Source of the DNA: CAYNTG01 sp964400105
Lineage (GTDB): Bacteria; UBP14; UBA6098
DNA length: 12,441 bases
Direction: 5' to 3'
NCBI GenBank assembly: GCA_964400105.1
Contig: CAYNTG010000069.1
Span: 1-12,441 of the forward strand
Shown here in pieces: positions 1 through 5,811 of this stretch (position 1 is its first letter; the number at the start of each line of letters is the position of its first letter). The notes beneath the pieces are model-generated. The model was given only the letters and a program-made list of their open reading frames with translations, had not been told where the DNA came from and made no database searches. A program made the position numbers and the translations under genes.

Positions 1-77
1 TCGGCAGCGGGATATATCTCCTGCGCTGCAAGGGAGCTATCGGACGGAATGAGATAAGGCTGGTATATCTGAAATAG
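1..77 (+). CDS. C-terminal end of a secreted protein with Por-secretion/FlgD-like tail (partial)
   Basis: Only the last 24 codons of this gene lie in the window. The open frame enters from the left edge and the first full codon of this frame is at position 3; it stops at TAG 75-77. The translated end contains GSGIYLLR followed about ten residues later by a basic/hydrophobic end, LVYLK. This matches, residue for residue in spacing, the end of the C10 protease encoded at 1446-3527 (SGIYLAI ... ILLAK), so it is the last beta-strand pair of the same kind of C-terminal sorting/FlgD-like domain. The rest of the protein, and so its function, is outside the window. The other two frames are also open for a short distance, so the call rests on the similarity of the tail. 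Confidence 0.6.
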   Translation, partial: GSGIYLLRCKGAIGRNEIRLVYLK

Positions 78-124
78 GGACACACGGAACTGCCCCTACT
101 TCCGTCGTTATTCGACCTTTATCC

Positions 125-153
125 TTGCAAAAATCCCCAAATTGCTATATTAT
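125..153 (+). promoter_or_regulatory. Candidate sigma70-type promoter for the nitrilase-fold gene
   Basis: A -35-like TTGCAA (125-130) is followed after 17 bp by TATTAT (148-153). An alternative -10, TATATT at 146-151, would have a 15-bp spacer. The predicted transcript would start near 160, leaving a leader of about 20 nt that includes the GAGGGG ribosome-binding site. The site lies between the stop of the upstream partial gene (77) and the ATG at 181. This is a prediction from motif match only. Confidence 0.4.
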
Positions 154-180
154 GTAAAAAACATCTTCGAGGGGTTTAAG

Positions 181-1380
181 ATGAAAAGAAAATTTCTTCT
201 CATTTCCATTTTATTTGTGGTCTCAGCGATGGCCGTGCCGGTTCGCGTGCTGATCATTCGCGGCGGCTATTATGGCGGCGACTGGAATAATATCTGCCAA
301 AACTCCTATCATCGCGGGCGCGCCGCCGCCGATTCGGTCGATGGCATCGACATAATCTTATTCCCGGAATTCGCGTTCGCGGGCACGGATGGCGGCTCAC
401 ACTCTCGCCCGGAGGTCACTTTCGATTTCGACGACAGCCTCGGATTTGTCCCGGCTCCGTTGGACTACATGGCCTGGGAGGATGTCGCCGCAGCGGTATA
501 TATCGACAGCCTGCGATACCTCGCAATCGACGAGACATGCCATGTTTGGGCATCGACATGCGGCGAGGTGATCGGCACGATCAATTATAACACGCTGCCT
601 ATCTTTTTGCCCGACGGCAAGTTATACCGCCTCAGACGCAAAAATCGCGGCGGCTCGGCGGACATCGTCCGCGACACGACGATCCACTGCGACAGCATTT
701 TCACAAAAGCAGGCCCCAGAATCGCAGTCATGACAACAATCTGCTACGAAAACGGTTCTTACGGTTTTGCGCCGTTCCTCGACCCTGTAGAGCCGCCAGC
801 CCCGCTGTGGCTGCTGCCGCACGGCACATGGTCTGCGGCGGGCACTCCGAATATGACATATCGAACACAGCGATGGATATGGAATCCAACAAAAATAACC
901 CTCTCCGGCGAATGGCGCATTCCGGCCGACGGATGGGTTCGCGGCGATGCCGTGCTCATCTCCGCCGATATTTTCAGCCCGAACTGGACCGCGATGGGAA
1001 TCGAAAACTACGGCGAAGACCTAGACCCGTTGGCATACGAACCGCTGGCGAGCGTCGAAGAGCACCCGACCTTCGTCGTCGTCGATATGAATATCCCGGA
1101 CGTCGATGATCCCGGGCCGGTGGTGCGCGCACGACCGGCAAGAGAGCCGTTCTTCGACAGGCTCACCGCGCTTCCGGAAATCTCTTCGGGGATTGTCACT
1201 ATCGAGGGCGCACCCGCAGCAAAAGTCGAGATTTTTAACGCGGAAAACAAGCTCGTCGAGGAACTCGAATCCACGAATGGCGCGGCTTTGTGGGAGGGTC
1301 TTCGCGGAGATGCCAATCCGCCCGGAAGATATTCGATTTCGTGCGGCGGAGAGCGCACATCGGTTACGCTCGCGCGTTGA
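181..1380 (+). CDS. Secreted nitrilase-superfamily (carbon-nitrogen hydrolase) protein with C-terminal sorting-like tail
   Basis: Seen: 399 aa starting at ATG 181, with GAGGGG (169-174) six bases upstream. The frame is open further upstream to a TTG at 142, but that start overlaps the predicted promoter and would bury the signal peptide. Residues 1-18 form a typical signal peptide (basic MKRK, hydrophobic core, SAMA). Residues about 20-330 look like a carbon-nitrogen hydrolase: the expected Glu-Lys-Cys triad is Glu63 in LFPEFAFAG, probably Lys154 in RRKNRGG, and Cys188 in TTICYENG. Members of this superfamily hydrolyse nitriles or amides or transfer acyl groups. The substrate here cannot be told. 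Residues 333-399 form a beta-rich tail resembling the second half of a FlgD-like/Por sorting domain (KVEIFNAENKLVEEL, then PPGRYSI and a short basic end). The enzyme is therefore probably exported to the periplasm, cell surface or outside. It is followed 65 bp later by a C10 protease with a similar tail. Lys154 is the least certain catalytic residue. Confidence 0.75.
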   Translation: MKRKFLLISILFVVSAMAVPVRVLIIRGGYYGGDWNNICQNSYHRGRAAADSVDGIDIILFPEFAFAGTDGGSHSRPEVTFDFDDSLGFVPAPLDYMAWEDVAAAVYIDSLRYLAIDETCHVWASTCGEVIGTINYNTLPIFLPDGKLYRLRRKNRGGSADIVRDTTIHCDSIFTKAGPRIAVMTTICYENGSYGFAPFLDPVEPPAPLWLLPHGTWSAAGTPNMTYRTQRWIWNPTKITLSGEWRIPADGWVRGDAVLISADIFSPNWTAMGIENYGEDLDPLAYEPLASVEEHPTFVVVDMNIPDVDDPGPVVRARPAREPFFDRLTALPEISSGIVTIEGAPAAKVEIFNAENKLVEELESTNGAALWEGLRGDANPPGRYSISCGGERTSVTLAR

Positions 1381-1445
1381 TTTTCGTTCGTGAATTTCAC
1401 ATCATTTACTGAAATAAAACAAAACCTTCGACAGAGCGGATCGAC

Positions 1446-3527
1446 ATGAAACGACTAATCTTTGCGCTTTTAATAATCCTTTTCGCGATAACGATTTACG
1501 CAGAATCCGTAACGCCGGAAATGGCAAATTTAGCGGCGGAAAATTTGCTTCGGGTTCATCGGGAAGCAGGCGGCAAACTTGGAAAATCCGCGCCTGCGGG
1601 CTTCGGCGAGGCGAGATCGATCTCGAAAATAATCGCCCTCGAAGGTCGATCCGGCGGGGCTTTGGCGTTCATTGCCGATCTCGAACCGACCGGATTCATC
1701 GCGCTCCCGGCGGAAACGCGTGTCGAGCCGATTATCGCTTATTCATATCTGTGCGATTTTCCGCTCGAAAACTCGCACGGCAACATCCCGCTGCACATGC
1801 TCCTATCGGACATCGAATCGCGCGTCGCGGCGATTCCACAAACATCGCCGGAAGTCATAGAATCGAACATCCGCCGATGGGCGGAATCGACCTCCGGCAT
1901 GGGCGCTCTATCCTATGAACCATCGTCTATTCACGGCCCGTTTCTCGACACACATTGGGATCAAGGGCCGCCATATAACGACCTCTGCCCTACCGACCCA
2001 GAAACCGGCGACCGATGCGTCGTCGGGTGCACCGCGACATCTATGGCGCAAATAATTAACTATTGGGAATACCCGCACAGCGTCCATTTCACAGCGACGG
2101 AAAGCTACTCTTCGGACAGCACCGACCCGCCGATCTGGATCGATGCGACAACCGCGTCCATCGACAGCATCGATTACAACGGTGCCGGCGTCCACCCAGA
2201 TGCCGCGATGAAGGCCAAAATAAGCTGGGCCTGCGGCGTTTCCGCATGGGCGATCTACGGCAGCGAGGGGACGATCGCATGGTTCCACGACTCCTCGTTC
2301 ACCGATAAATGGGGTTATGTCAGCGCGCACAAGGTCGATCCGCCGGATATGCCCGATTTCTATGATTCTCTGCAAGCCGATATGCTCGAAGCAAAACCGG
2401 CTCAGCTCGGAATCTTCTATTATGATCCTCCCGACACATCCGGCCACGCTATCGTCTGCGACGGCTGGATGGACAGCGGCGAATATCATCTAAACTACGG
2501 CTGGGGCGGCGTTTATGACACATGGTATCGCCTCCCGGACGACCTTCCCGCGCCGCTAACCATAATGCGATGGGCTATTATCGATATCGAGCCGCCACGA
2601 CGCGCCGATGCTGGCGACGACCGAACCGGCGCGGTCTCCATCGAGATATGCGGGGAAGAATCGTTTCGGAGCGACGAGATATACCCGGCCGCAGATGCCG
2701 ACTGGTATTCATTCTACACCACCGACGACAGCACATATATCTTTTATACCGTCGGCGCGGTAGATACATATGGCGAACTTTTCATCGGAAGCGATTCTGT
2801 TGCAAGGCTTTACGACGACGACAGTCATGACGGCAGTAATTTTCGTATCACGTTCTTGCCGGACTCGTCCGGTATCTGTTATTTACGTGTAACCGGCGAT
2901 GTAGTGGGACTTTATGCGTTAAAATATAGCTGCACCGCCGCGCCGTTTATGGAATTTACATCGCCGACCGGCGGAGAGACTCTCAATGAATCGACATCCG
3001 AGATAATCTATTGGGAGCGCGGCGGAACGCCCTCGATCCCCCGAATCGATCTCGATTACTCCATCGACGGCCCGACGGGCACATGGACCTCGATTGCCGA
3101 TTCAGTGCCGAATTCCGGGTTCTATGTTTGGCACATCCCCGATGTCGATTCGACGCATAACAACTGTTTCTTGCGTGTTCGCGACGCCGCAGTCGGGCAC
3201 TTTTGCGGCATAACCGACAGCGCATTCACGATCATCGACGGGGAAAATATAGAAGAGCAAACCAAACTCCCGAATGAAATATCACTTTCCGCCAGACCGA
3301 ATCCGTTCAATTCCTGCGTAACATTCGATTATTCGCTTCCGACTTCGGCAAATGGTGTTTTGAAAATCTTCGATGTTACGGGAAAACTGGTTTTTTCGAG
3401 GCCTTTGAAAAAAGAGAACCGAACCGTCCGCTGGGAACCGACTGTCGGGACGCCGTCAGGCATATATCTCGCGATTCTGGAGACCGGGAGAGACCGAATC
3501 GGCAAGAAGATATTATTGGCTAAATGA
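1446..3527 (+). CDS. Secreted C10-family cysteine protease (streptopain-like) with PPC, Ig-like and FlgD-like C-terminal domains
   Basis: 693 aa. Residues 1-19 are a signal peptide. Residues about 20-150 match the inhibitory propeptide of C10 proteases (a stretch around 72-88 ending GFIALPAE resembles the family's GFVIVSAD region). The catalytic domain, about 160-385, carries WDQGPPYN (171-178), the nucleophile Cys195 in VGCTATSMAQ, His334 in SGHAIVCDGW, and Asn350/Trp353 in HLNYGWGG, all diagnostic of family C10 (SpeB, interpain). Residues about 388-496 resemble a bacterial pre-peptidase C-terminal (PPC) beta-sandwich. Residues 503-597 resemble the Ig-like Kre9/KNH type module that begins SPTGGE. 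Residues 609-693 are a FlgD-like/T9SS type A tail with RPNPFNS, FDVTGKLV and SGIYLAI. Inference: a secreted zymogen, self-activated, likely degrading extracellular protein. No strong Shine-Dalgarno precedes the ATG, so some uncertainty remains over initiation. The gene converges on the small membrane-protein gene, with 20 bp between stops. Confidence 0.9.
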   Translation: MKRLIFALLIILFAITIYAESVTPEMANLAAENLLRVHREAGGKLGKSAPAGFGEARSISKIIALEGRSGGALAFIADLEPTGFIALPAETRVEPIIAYSYLCDFPLENSHGNIPLHMLLSDIESRVAAIPQTSPEVIESNIRRWAESTSGMGALSYEPSSIHGPFLDTHWDQGPPYNDLCPTDPETGDRCVVGCTATSMAQIINYWEYPHSVHFTATESYSSDSTDPPIWIDATTASIDSIDYNGAGVHPDAAMKAKISWACGVSAWAIYGSEGTIAWFHDSSFTDKWGYVSAHKVDPPDMPDFYDSLQADMLEAKPAQLGIFYYDPPDTSGHAIVCDGWMDSGEYHLNYGWGGVYDTWYRLPDDLPAPLTIMRWAIIDIEPPRRADAGDDRTGAVSIEICGEESFRSDEIYPAADADWYSFYTTDDSTYIFYTVGAVDTYGELFIGSDSVARLYDDDSHDGSNFRITFLPDSSGICYLRVTGDVVGLYALKYSCTAAPFMEFTSPTGGETLNESTSEIIYWERGGTPSIPRIDLDYSIDGPTGTWTSIADSVPNSGFYVWHIPDVDSTHNNCFLRVRDAAVGHFCGITDSAFTIIDGENIEEQTKLPNEISLSARPNPFNSCVTFDYSLPTSANGVLKIFDVTGKLVFSRPLKKENRTVRWEPTVGTPSGIYLAILETGRDRIGKKILLAK

Positions 3528-3547
3528 AAAACCCATGGGAAAGTGCC

Positions 3548-3907
3548 TCAGGCTCTTTTCTTTTGCATAGAAAGCGCTTTTTTGAGTTGCTCATCCGTGA
3601 TAGCGCCCATCTCGACGAGGATATTGCCAAGTCGCCGAATATCTCCTTCGTTCTGCTGGTTCAGTGCGTCGAGCACCTGTTCGGAGGACGCGAATTTGGT
3701 CCGCCGCAGGATTTGGCCTATCAATTCATGGTCCTTACTTCGCTTTTGTAAGGTTAGCTTCATGGAATAAATCCTGTAAAGAAACCCAAGCGCCGCAAGG
3801 AACATAAGCACGGTCGAGATATAGACATAAACACCTGGAAAACCTTTACATACACCGATTATCTGAAATAGCGCGATAACAACGATAATGATTATCCATG
3901 CGAACAT
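3548..3907 (-). CDS. Small two-helix membrane protein with tandem MshEN/GspE-N-like motifs
   Basis: 119 aa on the minus strand. The start is supported by AAGAGGAGA (complement of 3912-3920) four bases before the ATG. Two hydrophobic helices occupy about 2-20 and 25-46. They are followed by a basic stretch (YRIYSMKLTLQKRSK) that suggests the C-terminus is cytoplasmic. Two 24-residue repeats follow at 62-85 and 92-115, separated by six residues. Repeat 2 begins RLGNILVEMG and ends ALSMQ. Repeat 1 begins LIGQILRR and ends ALNQQ. From family knowledge, such paired repeats (RLGxxL...G...LxxxLxxQ) make up the MshEN domain at the N-terminus of type II secretion/type IV pilus ATPases, where in MshE they bind cyclic di-GMP. 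No ATPase domain is present here. Repeat 1 lacks the leading Arg and the central Gly, so binding may be lost or changed. Function is unknown; a membrane-tethered signalling or scaffold role is an inference. Confidence 0.75.
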   Translation of the reverse strand: MFAWIIIIVVIALFQIIGVCKGFPGVYVYISTVLMFLAALGFLYRIYSMKLTLQKRSKDHELIGQILRRTKFASSEQVLDALNQQNEGDIRRLGNILVEMGAITDEQLKKALSMQKKRA

Positions 3908-3942
3908 CCGGTCTCCTCTTCAGTGTTAAGAATGCTTATCAT

Positions 3943-3971
3943 TTAATATAGGTTTTCAGATTGAAAAGCAA
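3943..3971 (-). promoter_or_regulatory. Candidate promoter for the small membrane-protein gene
   Basis: On the minus strand TTGCTT (complement of 3966-3971) is followed after 17 bp by TATTAA (complement of 3943-3948). An overlapping TATATT (complement of 3945-3950) would have a 15-bp spacer. The -10 lies 35 bp from the ATG at 3907, leaving room for the strong ribosome-binding site. Motif match only. Confidence 0.35.
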
Positions 3972-3989
3972 AGCTATTTTTAAATTGTC

Positions 3990-4230
3990 GGGTAAAGGAA
4001 CATGGATTGTTCCTTCCGTAAAATACAGGCACGGGGCGGTTAAAGCCCACAAAAGGCCGCAGCGATAAGGGATTTAAGGCCATTAATATTTGCCGTAGTG
4101 CAGCGTGGAGGGCGTCGGCCGACGAGTGGGGAAAGCTCGTCGGGCCGGACAACGGCGCTGAAATATTTATCGAAATCGACGAACACGGATTCTCCGAAGG
4201 GCACATTGGTTAAGATGTGTCGTCGCCAAT
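3990..4230. other. Gene-free intergenic stretch with three hairpins; possible structured RNA or repeat remnant
   Basis: The interval between the membrane-protein start (3907) and the first tRNA (4368) holds no convincing gene. Its centre, about 3990-4230, is clearly more GC-rich than its flanks. Three foldable segments are visible: a perfect 7-bp stem AAGGAAC/GTTCCTT (3995-4001 with 4009-4015, 7-nt loop); a 10-bp stem 4117-4126 with 4136-4146 (GGCC and GACGAG arms, one bulged G at 4142, 9-nt loop); and a 9-bp stem 4177-4186 with 4217-4225 (one bulged A). Short open frames occur on both strands (plus 4098-4286; minus 4206-3943 and 4231-4040), but none has a ribosome-binding site or recognisable domain. 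It was not recognised as RNase P RNA, tmRNA, SRP RNA or 6S RNA, although a divergent member of the last cannot be excluded by eye. Strand of any transcript is undetermined. Confidence 0.35.
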
Positions 4231-4322
4231 TTTATTTGCTGGCATTGTCAGACGACTCCAGGGGGCTTATTAGTAAATATACATAAATAGTTGCAAACTC
4301 CATTATTGCATTGAAAAAATAC

Positions 4323-4350
4323 TTGTTTTTTTTCCGTTGGGTTGTATTAT
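4323..4350 (+). promoter_or_regulatory. Candidate promoter of the tRNA pair
   Basis: TTGTTT (4323-4328) and TATTAT (4345-4350) are spaced by 16 bp. The region around them is very AT-rich (4263-4365). The -10 ends 17 bp before the first base of the first tRNA, giving a short leader as is usual for tRNA operons. Motif match only. Confidence 0.45.
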
Positions 4351-4367
4351 AAATGAATATTCTCTAA

Positions 4368-4439
4368 GGACCCATAGCTCAGCGGTAGAGCAGGGGACTC
4401 ATAATCCCTTGGCCCGAGGTTCGAATCCTCGTGGGTCCA
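4368..4439 (+). tRNA. tRNA with CAT anticodon, probably tRNA-Ile2 (lysidine type); tRNA-Met possible
   Basis: A complete cloverleaf can be drawn. The acceptor GGACCCA (4368-4374) pairs with TGGGTCC (4432-4438), with discriminator A4439. The D-arm is GCTC/GAGC. The anticodon arm is GGGGA/TCCCT around loop CTCATAA with anticodon CAT at 4400-4402. The variable loop has 5 nt and the T-arm is CGAGG/CCTCG. It is not the initiator type, since the first pair is G-C and not the C-A mismatch. Base pairs C4-G69 and C5-G68 in the acceptor stem, and the CTCATAA-TCCCTTGG context, are those known for Ile2 tRNAs whose C34 is changed to lysidine by TilS so that they read AUA. That favours Ile2 over elongator Met, but identity is inferred. 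The 3' CCA is not encoded. Confidence 0.92.
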
Positions 4440-4458
4440 ATTAAAAACGATAAACGCC

Positions 4459-4531
4459 GGGCGATTAGCTCAGATGGTAGAGCGCATGCCTCACATGCAT
4501 GAGGTCAGAGGTTCAAGTCCTCTATCGCCCA
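4459..4531 (+). tRNA. tRNA-Val (CAC anticodon)
   Basis: A complete cloverleaf: acceptor GGGCGAT (4459-4465) with ATCGCCC (4524-4530), discriminator A4531, and anticodon stem CATGC/GCATG (4485-4489 with 4497-4501) around loop CTCACAT, giving anticodon CAC at 4492-4494, which reads GUG. The acceptor and D-arm are very like common bacterial valine tRNAs. It follows the CAT tRNA by 19 bp and is presumably processed from the same transcript. As with its neighbour, CCA is not encoded, so a CCA-adding enzyme must complete it. Confidence 0.95.
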
Positions 4532-4545
4532 TAATGATAGAAAAG

Positions 4546-4606
4546 GTGTAGATTGTCATTATTACGTCTTAGTCGAGCGCAATACCTTCCTACACGCACT
4601 TTTTTT
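4546..4606 (+). terminator. Possible weak terminator downstream of the tRNA pair
   Basis: GTGTAG (4546-4551) can pair with CTACAC (4590-4595), and inside it ATTG (4552-4555) with CAAT (4580-4583). A run of seven T (4600-4606) follows four bases after the stem. The stem is short and encloses a long loop, so it is weak compared with the hairpin that begins seven bases further on. It may instead be part of a processed tRNA trailer. Confidence 0.3.
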
Positions 4607-4612
4607 ATTTTA

Positions 4613-4646
4613 AAACGCGCCGCATTTTGCGGTGCGTTTTGTTTTT
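4613..4646 (+). terminator. Strong intrinsic-terminator-like hairpin just before the Nif3-family gene
   Basis: A 12-bp stem pairs 4613-4624 (AAACGCGCCGCA) with 4628-4639 (TGCGGTGCGTTT), with one G-T wobble and a TTT loop, and runs directly into TTTTGTTTTT (4637-4646). It fits an intrinsic terminator for the tRNA operon. However, GGAG of the next gene's ribosome-binding site (4647-4650) touches the U-tract and the ATG follows at 4662. Unless the Nif3-family gene has a promoter overlapping this structure, its mRNA must come from read-through. Confidence 0.75.
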
Positions 4647-4661
4647 GGAGCGACGGGACTT

Positions 4662-5774
4662 ATGAAACTTAGTAAGGTTGTCAACAGGATAGAGAATAGG
4701 TTTCCTCTTCAATGGGCCGAGGATTGGGACAGGTCGGGGCTTTTGGTTGGCGACGGTTGGTCTGAGATTCGATTTATCCTTCTCGCACTCGATCCTTCGC
4801 CGGCGGTGATCGAGGAGGCGGGAACCAAGGGTGCCGACCTCATTATTACGCATCACCCTCCCGACCTTGCACCGCCGCAACGGGTTGTAAAGGGGGATCC
4901 GCTCGGACATGCATATTATGCCGCCGCGAGAGCGGGCATCGCGCTTTATGCGATGCATACGGTCCTCGATGTATCGCCGATTTCGCCGAGCTTTGCTCTC
5001 GCATCGCAGCTCGACCTTCTCGACACGAAGGCCATCGTTCCTACCGACGGGGGAAAATATCAAAAACTCGTTGTTTTCGTTCCGGAGAATCATTTAGACG
5101 ATGTCCGCGACGCAATTTCCAAAGGCGGTGCGGGACGGATCGGAAAATACTCGGATTGCAGCTTTTCCACATCGGGAGAGGGAACCTTTCTGCCGGGACA
5201 CGACGCAAGGCCTTTCTCCGGTATCCGCGGTCATCTGAAAAAGGAAAAAGAGCGCCGATTTGAAACTATCGTGCCGGTAGAGCGGATCGACGATGTCGTC
5301 GAGGCAATGATCAAGGCGCACCCATACGAGGAGGTGGCTTACGATCTATATCCGCTGGCGAATGCGCCAGGAAGGCTGGGTTACGGTGCGGTCGGCGACC
5401 TTTCGAGACCGACCAGCCTTCTCGAGATAGCCCAAGACCTAAAAGGGTTGCTGCCTTCGGGAGGAATATCCGTATGTGGAAAGAGCGAAGCGAGGATTAC
5501 CCGTGTCGCGGTGCTCGGCGGAACAGGCGGGGATTTCATCGACAAAACGATAGCCGCCGGGGCCGATGTGCTTATTACGGGCGAGATGAAATATCATCAA
5601 TTTAGATATGCCGAGGCGAGAGGGCTGTCGATCATTACGGCCGGTCATTTCGCTACCGAATGGGTTGTGTTGCCGGTGCTTAAATCAGAGCTGGAATCGA
5701 CGATTTGGGAACATCCGGGTGATGTTGTAATAGATATTGCTAAGATGGAACACAGCCCGTATTGGATGGCTTAA
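4662..5774 (+). CDS. Nif3-like dinuclear metal-centre protein with PII/CutA-like insert (YqfO type)
   Basis: 370 aa from ATG 4662, with GGAG at 4647-4650 (11-bp spacing). The frame extends to a GTG at 4632, which is rejected because it sits inside the hairpin. The expected metal ligands are present: His64-His65 in ITHHPP, Asp103 in HTVLDV, and His329 and Glu333 in GHFATE. Residues about 131-232 form the inserted PII/CutA-like module (KLVVFVPENH at the start, KAHPYEEVAYDLYPL at the end) that separates the long Nif3 form from the short YbgI form. Length agrees with the long form (about 370). The family forms toroidal hexamers with a two-metal site. A role as type 2 GTP cyclohydrolase I appears in database names but is poorly supported, and the true substrate is unsettled. 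It heads a tight cluster with a zinc-ribbon protein and an RNase H, an arrangement known from several phyla. Confidence 0.92.
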   Translation: MKLSKVVNRIENRFPLQWAEDWDRSGLLVGDGWSEIRFILLALDPSPAVIEEAGTKGADLIITHHPPDLAPPQRVVKGDPLGHAYYAAARAGIALYAMHTVLDVSPISPSFALASQLDLLDTKAIVPTDGGKYQKLVVFVPENHLDDVRDAISKGGAGRIGKYSDCSFSTSGEGTFLPGHDARPFSGIRGHLKKEKERRFETIVPVERIDDVVEAMIKAHPYEEVAYDLYPLANAPGRLGYGAVGDLSRPTSLLEIAQDLKGLLPSGGISVCGKSEARITRVAVLGGTGGDFIDKTIAAGADVLITGEMKYHQFRYAEARGLSIITAGHFATEWVVLPVLKSELESTIWEHPGDVVIDIAKMEHSPYWMA

Positions 5775-5811
5775 TTTCGAGTATAAAACTTATTAACAAT
5801 ATGGAGGTTCG

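Noticed and set aside
142..180. Upstream extension of the nitrilase-fold gene to a TTG at 142
   Set aside because: It overlaps the predicted -10 region, has no ribosome-binding site, and adds 13 residues before a clear signal peptide; ATG 181 has GAGGGG at six bases.
1008..1400. 130-codon minus-strand frame opposite the nitrilase-fold gene, and similar long antisense frames opposite the protease, guaB and the envelope genes
   Set aside because: They are shadows produced by the codon bias of the true genes; no ribosome-binding sites or domains.
3528..3560. Bidirectional terminator between the convergent protease and membrane-protein genes (GCCTCAGGC at 3545-3553 followed by T-rich sequence)
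   Set aside because: The stem is only four base pairs with one loop base, which cannot fold stably, and it lies over the stop of the minus-strand gene.
4111..4150. Resemblance of GGGGAAAG with flanking GC arms to an RNase P RNA core
   Set aside because: The conserved RNase P GAGGAAAGTCC context and the distal conserved elements are not found; rnpB could not be supported.
3943..4206. 87-codon open frame on the minus strand, and an overlapping minus-strand frame open from 4231 to 4040
   Set aside because: No ribosome-binding site, no recognisable domain or membrane pattern, and the two frames compete over a hairpin-rich segment; treated as part of a possible RNA or repeat. A BLASTX search could overturn this.
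4098..4286. 62-codon open frame on the plus strand
   Set aside because: No Shine-Dalgarno, composition unlike the neighbouring genes, and it covers two of the hairpins.
4632..4661. GTG start for the Nif3-family gene at 4632
   Set aside because: It lies within the terminator-like hairpin; family alignment begins at MKLSKVV and GGAG precedes ATG 4662.
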